A DNA stretch of 64,000 nt from Peptococcaceae bacterium (GTDB lineage: Bacteria > Bacillota > Desulfotomaculia > Desulfotomaculales > Desulfocucumaceae), in contig JAILZP010000001.1 in NCBI GenBank assembly GCA_023512435.1, forward strand, positions 1-64,000, in the 5' to 3' direction. Below the pieces are notes generated by a model. That model searched no databases. It was not told the origin of the DNA and was given only the letters and a program-made list of their open reading frames with translations. Below, piece after piece: positions 33,806-40,817 of the stretch (its first letter is position 1; each line of letters begins with the position of its first letter). A program made the translations under genes and the position numbers.

Positions 33806-35085
33806 GAAACATCAGGCTGGGTTTCCTGGGCTTCGGTACGGTGGGGTCCGGCGCGTACAGGATACTTGCCGGCAACGGGCAGAGCATCGCCAGAAAAATC
33901 GGTGCCGGGATAGAAGTGGCCGGGATACTGGTCAGGAACCCGGGGAAAAAGAGGATTCCCGGGGTGGACCACCGGTTGTTTACTGACAATCCGGGAGATA
34001 TACTTGATAATGACGGTATCGACATTGTGGTGGAGGTCATGGGAGGGACCGACCCGGCCAGGGAATACGTCTTGCGGGGATTGAAAAACGGCAAGAGCGT
34101 GGTCACAGCCAACAAGGACCTGATAGCGGTGCACGGCAAGGAACTGTTCGCGGCGGCCGAGGAAAACCGGGTCGACCTCCTGTTCGAGGGCAGCGTGGGC
34201 GGGGGCATTCCCATCATCAGACCCCTGAAACACTGCCTGGCGGCCAACAGGCTGAAGGATATAATGGGCATCATAAACGGGACCACCAATTATATGCTGA
34301 CCAAGATGACCAGGGACGGGTCGGACTTCAACACCGTCCTCCGGGAAGCCATGGAGATGGGATACGCCGAAGCCGATCCCAGCGCCGACGTGGAGGGGTA
34401 CGATGCCGCCAGAAAAATTTCCATCCTGGCCTCCATCGCCTTCAACACCCGGGTGACCCTGGACGATGTCTATGTCGAGGGGATTACCAGGATTGCCAGG
34501 GAAGATATCGCTTATGCCAGGGACCTCAACTACCTGGTCAAGCTGCTGGGCATCGCCAGGGACACCAGTGAGGGCATTGAGGTCAGGGTGCACCCGTGCT
34601 TCGTCCCGGTGACGCATCCCCTGGCCTCGGTCAATGATGTCTTCAACGCCATTTTTGTCAGGGGAGACGCCGTGGGCGAGGCAATGTTCTACGGCCGGGG
34701 GGCAGGGGACCTGCCCACCGGCAGCGCGGTGGCGGCGGACATCATGGAGGCTGCCAGGAACAGGATAAAAAACGTAACCGGACTGAACTGCACCTGCTTC
34801 GAGGAGAAACCCATCAAGCCGATGGTGCGGATTGAAAGCAAATATTACGTCCGGCTCAAGGTCCATGACCGTCCCGGGGTTCTGGCATCCATAGCCTTCG
34901 CCCTGGGGGAAAACAACGTAAGCCTGGCCTCGGTGCTGCAAAAGCATACCGACGGCGATATGGCCGAGATAGTGCTGGTCACGCATAAGGTGAGGGAGCA
35001 GAACATCCAGGAAGCGCTGAAAATAATTGAAAAACTGCCCACAGTGGGAGAAATATGCAATCTGATCAGGGTTGAAGGAGACTGA
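33802..35085 (+). CDS. hom: Homoserine dehydrogenase with ACT domain
   Basis: 427 residues from ATG 33802. The NAD(P)-binding site is LGFLGFGTVGSGAYRIL; the substrate domain has TANKDLIAVHGKELF, FEGSVGGGIPIIRPLKHCLA, IINGTTNYMLTKM and YAEADPSADVEGYDAARKIS. Residues about 350-425 are an ACT domain (LKVHDRPGVLASIAFALGEN), the likely threonine sensor. It reduces aspartate semialdehyde to homoserine, feeding threonine and methionine. The gene lies between the ACT protein and thrB. Confidence 0.96.
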   Translation: MRNIRLGFLGFGTVGSGAYRILAGNGQSIARKIGAGIEVAGILVRNPGKKRIPGVDHRLFTDNPGDILDNDGIDIVVEVMGGTDPAREYVLRGLKNGKSVVTANKDLIAVHGKELFAAAEENRVDLLFEGSVGGGIPIIRPLKHCLAANRLKDIMGIINGTTNYMLTKMTRDGSDFNTVLREAMEMGYAEADPSADVEGYDAARKISILASIAFNTRVTLDDVYVEGITRIAREDIAYARDLNYLVKLLGIARDTSEGIEVRVHPCFVPVTHPLASVNDVFNAIFVRGDAVGEAMFYGRGAGDLPTGSAVAADIMEAARNRIKNVTGLNCTCFEEKPIKPMVRIESKYYVRLKVHDRPGVLASIAFALGENNVSLASVLQKHTDGDMAEIVLVTHKVREQNIQEALKIIEKLPTVGEICNLIRVEGD

Positions 35086-35096
35086 GGTGGATAACC

Positions 35097-35999
35097 ATGG
35101 TCCGAGTACAGGTGCCTGCCACAACAGCCAACCTGGGTCCGGGATTTGACTGTCTGGGGATGGCCCTGCAGCTTTACAATTCCGTGGAAATGTCAGTCGC
35201 CTCGTCCGGCCTGCACATAGAAGTACAGGGTGAGGGAAATACCGATCTGCCCAGAGACGAAGACAACATGGTTTTCCAGGCCGCCAGGAAGGTCTTCAAA
35301 CTGTCGGGGCATCAACCTCCGGGACTGAGGATCAGGCTGGTCAACAACATCCCGGTGGCCCGGGGCCTGGGCAGCAGCACCGCTGCCGTGGTGGGGGGGA
35401 TGATCGCCGCCAACATCATCACCGGAAACAAGCTTGACCAAAGAGAAATAATCAACCTGGCCCATGGCATGGAGGGCCATCCGGACAACGTGGCCGCCGC
35501 GGTGCTGGGGGGCATCGTGGTGGCGGTGCCCGCCGACGGAGAGGTGAGGTGCCTGAAGATACCTCCCCCGAAAAACCTGCGGGCCGCGGTATCGATTCCG
35601 GATTTTCCCCTTTCGACCCGGTTGTCCAGGGAAGCCCTGCCCCAGCAGGTGCCGATTAGTGACGCTATTTTTAACCTGGGCCGGGTGGCCCTGCTGGTGT
35701 CGGCCCTTTTCAACGGCGACATAAACCAGTTCGGGGTGGCCATGGAGGACCGGATCCACCAGCCTTACAGGACAAACCTGGTGCCCGGGATGAAGAAGGT
35801 TTTTGCAGCCGCCAGGCTGGCCGGGGCCAAGGGCATCACCCTCAGCGGGTCCGGCCCATCCATAATAGCTTATTCCGACAGCAACCTGGACCTCATTGCC
35901 CGGGTCATGCGGGACACCTTCAGGCAGAACGGCGTTTCCGCACGATCGATGGTTTTAAGCATCTCCCCGGTGGGGGCCAGGGCGCTGGAGATAAAATAG
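35097..35999 (+). CDS. thrB: Homoserine kinase (GHMP family)
   Basis: 300 residues from ATG 35097. GHMP-kinase motifs: VQVPATTANLGPGFDCLGMA, the ATP loop IPVARGLGSSTAAVVGGMIA, and AKGITLSGSGPSIIAYSDSN near the end. It phosphorylates homoserine for threonine synthase. No thrC is visible in the window. The stop is immediately followed by, and partly overlaps, a short AGCTNNN heptad array. Confidence 0.95.
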   Translation: MVRVQVPATTANLGPGFDCLGMALQLYNSVEMSVASSGLHIEVQGEGNTDLPRDEDNMVFQAARKVFKLSGHQPPGLRIRLVNNIPVARGLGSSTAAVVGGMIAANIITGNKLDQREIINLAHGMEGHPDNVAAAVLGGIVVAVPADGEVRCLKIPPPKNLRAAVSIPDFPLSTRLSREALPQQVPISDAIFNLGRVALLVSALFNGDINQFGVAMEDRIHQPYRTNLVPGMKKVFAAARLAGAKGITLSGSGPSIIAYSDSNLDLIARVMRDTFRQNGVSARSMVLSISPVGARALEIK

Positions 36000-36025
36000 C
36001 TGTAAGCTTCTAGCCGCTAGCAACT
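35998..36025. repeat. Heptad array AGCTNNN at the thrB stop
   Basis: Four units: AGCTGTA, AGCTTCT, AGCCGCT, AGCAACT. The first two bases are the last two of the thrB stop codon (TAG). Confidence 0.65.
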
Positions 36026-36057
36026 GGAGGCTGAAATATTAAGGAAAGGGTAATGAC

Positions 36058-37269
36058 ATGCTGATCGTTCAGAAGTATGGAGGCAGTTCCGTGGCGGATG
36101 CCGGGCGGATCAAGAAAGTGGCCCGGAGAATCGCCGGCGTGAAGAAAGAAGGGCATGACGTGGTGGTGGTGGTTTCGGCCATGGGAGACACCACCGATTA
36201 TTTGATCGAACTGGTTAAAAGCATTACCAGCAACCCGGGAGAACGGGAAATGGACATGATCCTGTCCACCGGGGAGCAGGTGTCCATCGCCCTGCTGGCC
36301 ATGGCGGTAAAGGACCAGGGACTGGAGGCCATCTCCATGACCGGTCCCCAGGCCGGCATATTCACCGACAGCGTGCACACCAAGGCAAGAATAAAGGAAA
36401 TTCAGTGCGACCGGGTGAAAGAGGAACTGGCCGCCGGCAAGGTGGTCATCGTGGCCGGGTTCCAGGGGCTCAACGGCACCGGGGACATCACCACCCTGGG
36501 CCGCGGCGGGTCTGACACCACGGCGGTGGCCCTGGCCATTGCCCTGCAGGCAGACCTTTGCGAGATATACACCGACGTGGACGGTGTTTACACCGCAGAC
36601 CCCCGGGTGGTTAAAAACGCCAGGAAACTGGATGACATCTCGCATGACGAAATGCTGGAACTGGCCCACCTGGGAGCCCAGGTGCTGCACCCCAGGTCCG
36701 TTGAGCTGGCCAAGATTTATAATATAACGCTGCAGGTGAGAAGCAGCTTCAACCACAACCCAGGAACTATCGTCAGGGAGGTAAGCGGAATGGAAAAAAC
36801 CATGGTGGTAACCGGTGTGGCCCATGACCTGAACGTCGCCCGGATCGGCCTGTTCGACGTTCCCGACAGGCCCGGAATTGCATGGAAGGTGTTCCGGGCC
36901 CTGGCCGGGGAACACATCAACGTGGACATGATCATCCAGAGCGCCACGCGGAACGGGGTCAACGACATATCCTTCACCGTGGCCACCTCGGATTTGCAAA
37001 AGGCCCTGGCGGTGATGGAAAAAATAAAGGACGAGGCGGGCTTCTCCGGCTACACCTGGGATGACGGCATCGCCAAGGTGTCCATCGTCGGGGCCGGCAT
37101 GGCCACCAATCCGGGGGTGGCCGCCAGGATGTTCGAAGCCCTGGCCAAAAGGAACATCAACCTGGAGATGATCGCCACCTCCGAGATAAGGATCTCCTGC
37201 ATCATCAAGTCCGGCCAGGCCCAGGAGGCCGTCAGCGCCCTGCACGACGAGTTCGGCCTGGCCGGGTGA
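36058..37269 (+). CDS. lysC: Aspartate kinase
   Basis: 403 residues from ATG 36058. Kinase domain: VQKYGGSSVADAGRIKKVAR, VVVVSAMGDTTDYLIEL, STGEQVSIALLAMAVK, LGRGGSDTTAVALAIAL and YTDVDGVYTADPRVVKNARK. Two C-terminal ACT domains follow (DVPDRPGIAWKVFRALAGEH; VGAGMATNPGVAARMFEALA), so the enzyme should be feedback-controlled by lysine and/or threonine. It provides aspartyl phosphate for both branches. It follows thrB by 58 nt of mostly repeat DNA, and ends 27 nt from the convergent apgM. Confidence 0.96.
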   Translation: MLIVQKYGGSSVADAGRIKKVARRIAGVKKEGHDVVVVVSAMGDTTDYLIELVKSITSNPGEREMDMILSTGEQVSIALLAMAVKDQGLEAISMTGPQAGIFTDSVHTKARIKEIQCDRVKEELAAGKVVIVAGFQGLNGTGDITTLGRGGSDTTAVALAIALQADLCEIYTDVDGVYTADPRVVKNARKLDDISHDEMLELAHLGAQVLHPRSVELAKIYNITLQVRSSFNHNPGTIVREVSGMEKTMVVTGVAHDLNVARIGLFDVPDRPGIAWKVFRALAGEHINVDMIIQSATRNGVNDISFTVATSDLQKALAVMEKIKDEAGFSGYTWDDGIAKVSIVGAGMATNPGVAARMFEALAKRNINLEMIATSEIRISCIIKSGQAQEAVSALHDEFGLAG

Positions 37270-37296
37270 TTTCCCCTGCCCTCAATCCGTTTTTAA

Positions 37297-38499
37297 TTAA
37301 AATCCGTTTATAAACAGGTCCATCAGATCGTGCCCCCGGCCGATGCACATCCCTCCGGCGGCGGCCTCCTCGCAGTAGGCCGCCCCTTGGTTTTTCCGGG
37401 GCCGCCGGGAGTCGTAGATCACGAAGGGCACCGGATCAGCGGTATGGGTCATCACCGACAGGGGAGTGGGGTGGTCGGGCAGGACCATGATTTTGTAGTC
37501 ACCGAACTCCTTCATCCGTTCTAAGGCCGGCCCCAGCACCCGGCGGTCGATTTCCTCGATGGCCCGCACCTTTAACTCTGTGTTTCCCTGGTGGCCGGCC
37601 TCGTCGGGGGCCTCCACGTGAACGTAGACGAGGTCCGCGCCCCTTTCCAGGGCCTCCAGGGCGGCCGAAATTTTCCCCTCGAAGTTGGTGTGAATGTTTC
37701 CCGTGGCCCCCTCCACCTCCACCGCTTCCATCCCGGCGCAGATGCCTATTCCCTTGATCAGGTCCACCGCCGAGATGACCGCCCCGGAAACGCCGAAACG
37801 GTCCCTGAACGGTTTCAGTCTGGGACTCCTGCCCTGGCCCCAGAACCACACCGAATTGGCCGGCCTTAACCCCAGGTCCTTATGGTTGGCCGGGTGGGAA
37901 CTGAGGAAGACGTGGCTTTCCCTCATAACCGAGAGGAGAAGCTCACCGCCGTCGCCCCGGGGGAGGTGGCCGCCCACCTTTTTCCCTGTAATGTCGTGGG
38001 GCGGGGTCAGGACGGCGCCGTCAGGGCCTCCCCGCCAGACCATCAGGTGGCGGTAGCTGACTCCCGGGTAAAACCTCATCTCGTCACCGCCGAGGCAGCG
38101 GTCCAGGTCCCTGATCAGTTCCGCCGCCCGGTCGGAACTTATTTCCCCGGCGCTGTAATCCACCATGGTTTTATTCTCGTATACCGGGTCATCCGACAGT
38201 GTGACCAGGTTGCAGCGGAAGGCCACGTCCCCTTCATCCAGCTTTACGCCCATGCTCACCGCCTCCAGGGGCGCCCTCCCGGTATAGTAGACCAGGGGGT
38301 CGTAGCCCATAACGCTGAGGTTGGCCACGTCGCTGCCCGGCGGCATACCGTCCGGGACCGTCCTGACCAGTCCAAGGATGCCGCTTTCGGCCAGCCGGTC
38401 CATGTTGGGCGTGCGGGCGTACTGAAGCGGGGTCAATCCGCCCAGTTCCTCCCGCCCCTGGTCCGCCATGCCGTCTCCCAGTATAATCAGGTATTTCAT
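37297..38499 (-). CDS. apgM: Cofactor-independent phosphoglycerate mutase-like protein (ApgM family)
   Basis: 400 residues; ATG at 38499 is preceded by AAAAGGATT, while an in-frame ATG at 38514 has no spaced site. It belongs to the alkaline-phosphatase superfamily. The N-terminus KYLIILGDGMADQGREELGG holds the metal-binding Asp and the sequence continues PGSDVANLSVMGYDP, with the nucleophilic Ser in that segment. YVHVEAPDEAGHQGN and VLPDHPTPLSVMTHTADPVP supply further metal ligands. The family interconverts 2- and 3-phosphoglycerate, but some members next to threonine genes are predicted to be alternative homoserine kinases. This one faces lysC-thrB-hom, though a normal thrB is present. It is the only minus-strand gene of this half of the window. 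Confidence 0.85.
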   Translation of the reverse strand: MKYLIILGDGMADQGREELGGLTPLQYARTPNMDRLAESGILGLVRTVPDGMPPGSDVANLSVMGYDPLVYYTGRAPLEAVSMGVKLDEGDVAFRCNLVTLSDDPVYENKTMVDYSAGEISSDRAAELIRDLDRCLGGDEMRFYPGVSYRHLMVWRGGPDGAVLTPPHDITGKKVGGHLPRGDGGELLLSVMRESHVFLSSHPANHKDLGLRPANSVWFWGQGRSPRLKPFRDRFGVSGAVISAVDLIKGIGICAGMEAVEVEGATGNIHTNFEGKISAALEALERGADLVYVHVEAPDEAGHQGNTELKVRAIEEIDRRVLGPALERMKEFGDYKIMVLPDHPTPLSVMTHTADPVPFVIYDSRRPRKNQGAAYCEEAAAGGMCIGRGHDLMDLFINGF

Positions 38500-38618
38500 A
38501 ATCCTTTTCGCCATCCCCGAAAAATATTTTTCTTGCGGGATCTACATTTCTACGGCCGGGTCCGCTATTCCTGCAACGTCCGGCCAGACCGGAAAACCGC
38601 ATCCGGACCGGACAGTTG

Positions 38619-38627
38619 TGGTATAAT
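38619..38627 (+). promoter_or_regulatory. Extended -10 promoter before the small membrane-protein gene
   Basis: TGG followed by TATAAT (38622-38627), with no clear -35. The same string GTGGTATAAT recurs before miaB (38881-38890) and in nearly the same form before mutS (40790-40799). Confidence 0.45.
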
Positions 38628-38673
38628 ACGGAAAAGGAGACAACGTCCGCGTTGCGAGAAAGGAATGCCGCCG

Positions 38674-38838
38674 TTGGAAAGCAGTAACACGGAGATTCCC
38701 GTGCCGGCCGGAGGTTCGGGCAGGCTGAGAAAACTTGGCCTGGCCCTGGTTGTACTGTCCTTCATACTTTACGGCGGGATTCTCGTGGTCCCCGCCGGTA
38801 GGAAGCCCCGCCCCACGGCATTAGCCGGCTGCCCGTGA
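38674..38838 (+). CDS. Small single-span membrane protein, possibly truncated
   Basis: 54 residues if started at TTG 38674 (57 from ATG 38665, which almost touches the AAAGGA site). A hydrophilic start (ESSNTEIPVPAGGSGRLRKL) is followed by one membrane segment, GLALVVLSFILYGGILVVP, and then a short basic end. It has its own promoter-like box upstream and a second one right behind. The second half reads like random GC-rich sequence, so the gene may once have been longer. It occupies most of the apgM-miaB gap. Confidence 0.4.
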   Translation: MESSNTEIPVPAGGSGRLRKLGLALVVLSFILYGGILVVPAGRKPRPTALAGCP

Positions 38839-38881
38839 AGGATGCGGGCGGGGTGAAACGGTGTCGGTTTCTTTTCCAATG

Positions 38882-38890
38882 TGGTATAAT
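38882..38890 (+). promoter_or_regulatory. Extended -10 promoter of miaB
   Basis: TGG plus TATAAT (38885-38890), 39 nt before the miaB start; no good -35 at 16-18 nt. Confidence 0.45.
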
Positions 38891-38928
38891 ACATACGTTC
38901 CCACGAACCGATAAGAGATGGTGACAAA

Positions 38929-40266
38929 TTGAAGAACTACCGGATCATCACCTTCGGCTGCCAGATGAACGAACACGACGCCGAAAAGATGCGCGGCATG
39001 CTGGAACAGATGGGGTACAGCGAAACCGGCGACATGGAAGAGGCCGACCTGCTGCTGATCAACACCTGCTGCGTCAGGGAAACGGCCGAAAACAAGGTAT
39101 ATGGCCTGCTGGGGCGACTGCGGAAACTGAAGGAAAAAAAACCCGGCCTGATCATCGGGGTGGGCGGGTGCATGACCCAGGTGGAGGAAACGGCCAGGCA
39201 CATTAAAAGGAGATACCCCTACGTCAACCTGGTGTTCGGCACCGGCGGCCTGCACAGGCTTCCGGAACTGATCGCCGGGGCCGCCGGCAGCCGGGAAACG
39301 GTATTGGACCATTGCCGGCCCGAAGGCGTATTCGAGGGGATTCCGGCCAAAAGGGAGAGCGGCCTAAAGGCCTGGGTGCCCGTAATCTACGGGTGCGACA
39401 ACTTCTGCACGTACTGCATCGTGCCCCGCGTGCGGGGCAGGGAAAGGAGCCGGCGTCCCGGGGACATAATCCGGGAAATAAAGGAACTGGCGGAAAAGGG
39501 GTACAAGGAAGTAACCCTGCTGGGTCAGAACGTCAACTCCTACGGCAGGGACCTGGGCGAAAACTACGGCTTTGCCGATCTCCTGAGGGACGCAGACCGC
39601 ATCGAGGGTATCGAAAGAATAAGGTTTATGACCTCCCACCCGAGGGATTTCACCGACCGCCTGATCTCCGCCATCAAGGACACCGCCAAGGTCTGCGAGC
39701 ACTTCCACATTCCGGTCCAGTCCGGCAGCAACAGGATCCTGAAGGCCATGAACAGGGGGTACAGCCGGGAGTACTATCTGGATCTGATCGAAAAAATAAG
39801 AAAGGAGATCCCCGGCGCGGCCATTACCTCCGACATCATGGTGGGATTCCCCGGCGAAACGTGGGAGGATTTTCTGGACACCATGGATCTGGTGGAAAGG
39901 GTGCGCTATGACGCTGCCTTCACCTTTGTTTACAACCGGCGGAGGGGGACGCCGGCCGAACGGATGCCGGGGCAGGTTCCCGAAGAGGAGAAAACAAGGC
40001 GGATTGAAGCCCTGATCAAGAGGCAGAATGAGATTTCCCTGGAGAAAAACGTGGAGGAGGCCGGAAAGGTCCACCAGGTGCTGATCGAGGGTGTGAGCAG
40101 GACAAACCGGGACCTGGCCGGCGGCAGAACCAGGACAAACAAGATGGTGTTTCTCCCCGGCCGCGGGGAAGACGCCGGGAAAACCGTTTATGTGAAGATA
40201 GTCGGGGGGTCCCTGACCCACCTGGAAGGCGAGGAACTGAACGGCGTCAAGTGCCCGTGCGTTTAA
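38929..40266 (+). CDS. miaB: tRNA methylthiotransferase MiaB
   Basis: 445 residues from TTG 38929. It adds a methylthio group to i6A37 of tRNAs, after MiaA. The auxiliary-cluster cysteines are in ITFGCQMNEHDAEK, NTCCVRETAENK and GVGGCMTQVEE. The radical-SAM cluster is YGCDNFCTYCIVPRVRGRE. The TRAM domain is at the C-terminus (VLIEGVSRTNRDLAGGRTRT). The downstream order miaB-ricA-mutS-mutL corresponds to Bacillus subtilis. miaA, which makes its substrate, is 9 kb downstream in the same direction. Confidence 0.96.
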   Translation: MKNYRIITFGCQMNEHDAEKMRGMLEQMGYSETGDMEEADLLLINTCCVRETAENKVYGLLGRLRKLKEKKPGLIIGVGGCMTQVEETARHIKRRYPYVNLVFGTGGLHRLPELIAGAAGSRETVLDHCRPEGVFEGIPAKRESGLKAWVPVIYGCDNFCTYCIVPRVRGRERSRRPGDIIREIKELAEKGYKEVTLLGQNVNSYGRDLGENYGFADLLRDADRIEGIERIRFMTSHPRDFTDRLISAIKDTAKVCEHFHIPVQSGSNRILKAMNRGYSREYYLDLIEKIRKEIPGAAITSDIMVGFPGETWEDFLDTMDLVERVRYDAAFTFVYNRRRGTPAERMPGQVPEEEKTRRIEALIKRQNEISLEKNVEEAGKVHQVLIEGVSRTNRDLAGGRTRTNKMVFLPGRGEDAGKTVYVKIVGGSLTHLEGEELNGVKCPCV

Positions 40267-40269
40267 AAA

Positions 40270-40290
40270 GGGAACTGGGAATCAGGGATT
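40270..40290. repeat. Short heptad array GGGAATN after miaB
   Basis: GGGAACT, GGGAATC, AGGGATT, followed by TTCCCAATTCCCAAT, the complementary family, which makes a small inverted repeat. The array begins 4 nt after the stop. Confidence 0.6.
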
Positions 40291-40331
40291 GGTTCCCAAT
40301 TCCCAATGCCTATAATTAACGGAGGTGCGAG

Positions 40332-40709
40332 ATGTCAATACTGCAAAAAGCCAGGGAACTGGGCGAAGAGCTTGCCTCTTCGGTGGAACTGGAAGAGATG
40401 AAAGAAGCCGAGCTGAAAATGATGAAAGACCCCGGAGCAAGCCGGCTGGTCAGGGAATTCAATGAAAAGCAAAGAAAATTCATGGATTTGAAGGCCAGTG
40501 GCGTGGAACTGACCAGCGAACAGGTGGCTGAGGTGGAGGACCTGGAAAGAAGGGTGATGGAAAATCCACTGATCGTGGATTTCTTCCGCAAACAGCAGGA
40601 TTTCGAGAGAATCATCCAGGAAATAAACGAGATCATCGCCAGGGCCATAACCGGAGAAAGCGGCGCCTGCTCCGACGAATGCTGCAGCAATTGCAGCGGC
40701 TGCTCCTGA
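40332..40709 (+). CDS. ricA: YlbF/YmcA family protein (RicA-like) with cysteine cluster
   Basis: 125 residues from ATG 40332 with ACGGAGGTG upstream. The protein is all-helical (EELASSVELEEMKEAELKMM and following), as in the YlbF/YmcA family. In Bacillus these proteins form a complex with YaaT that binds two 4Fe-4S clusters and affects RNA maturation, competence and sporulation. Position between miaB and mutS matches ymcA/ricA. The last 14 residues hold six cysteines (ACSDECCSNCSGCS), more than needed for one cluster half, and are a plausible Fe-S ligand set. Confidence 0.72.
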   Translation: MSILQKARELGEELASSVELEEMKEAELKMMKDPGASRLVREFNEKQRKFMDLKASGVELTSEQVAEVEDLERRVMENPLIVDFFRKQQDFERIIQEINEIIARAITGESGACSDECCSNCSGCS

Positions 40710-40748
40710 TTCCCCCGAAGCCGCAGGTGAGCCTTCCCCCGGAGACCG

Positions 40749-40776
40749 ACCCCGTTAACCGGGGTTTTCCTTTTTC
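40749..40776 (+). terminator. Terminator before mutS
   Basis: Stem ACCCCG (40749-40754) / CGGGGT (40760-40765), then TTTCCTTTTTCC. Confidence 0.6.
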
Positions 40777-40789
40777 CGGGAAATTGATT

Positions 40790-40799
40790 GTGGTATAAT
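40790..40799 (+). promoter_or_regulatory. Extended -10 promoter of mutS
   Basis: GTGG followed by TATAAT (40794-40799), 18 nt before the ATG. The transcript would have a very short leader. Confidence 0.45.
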
Positions 40800-40817
40800 T
40801 GACCGGGGAGGGCTTTC

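Noticed and set aside
33778-37245. Minus-strand open frames of 448 and 411 codons opposite hom, thrB and lysC
   Set aside because: Same reason: they are antisense to well-identified enzymes and have no ribosome binding site or family features.
37882-38838. Plus-strand frame of 318 codons over apgM
   Set aside because: Most of it is antisense to apgM. Only its last 54-57 codons (38665/38674-38838), which lie beyond apgM, were kept as a possible small gene.
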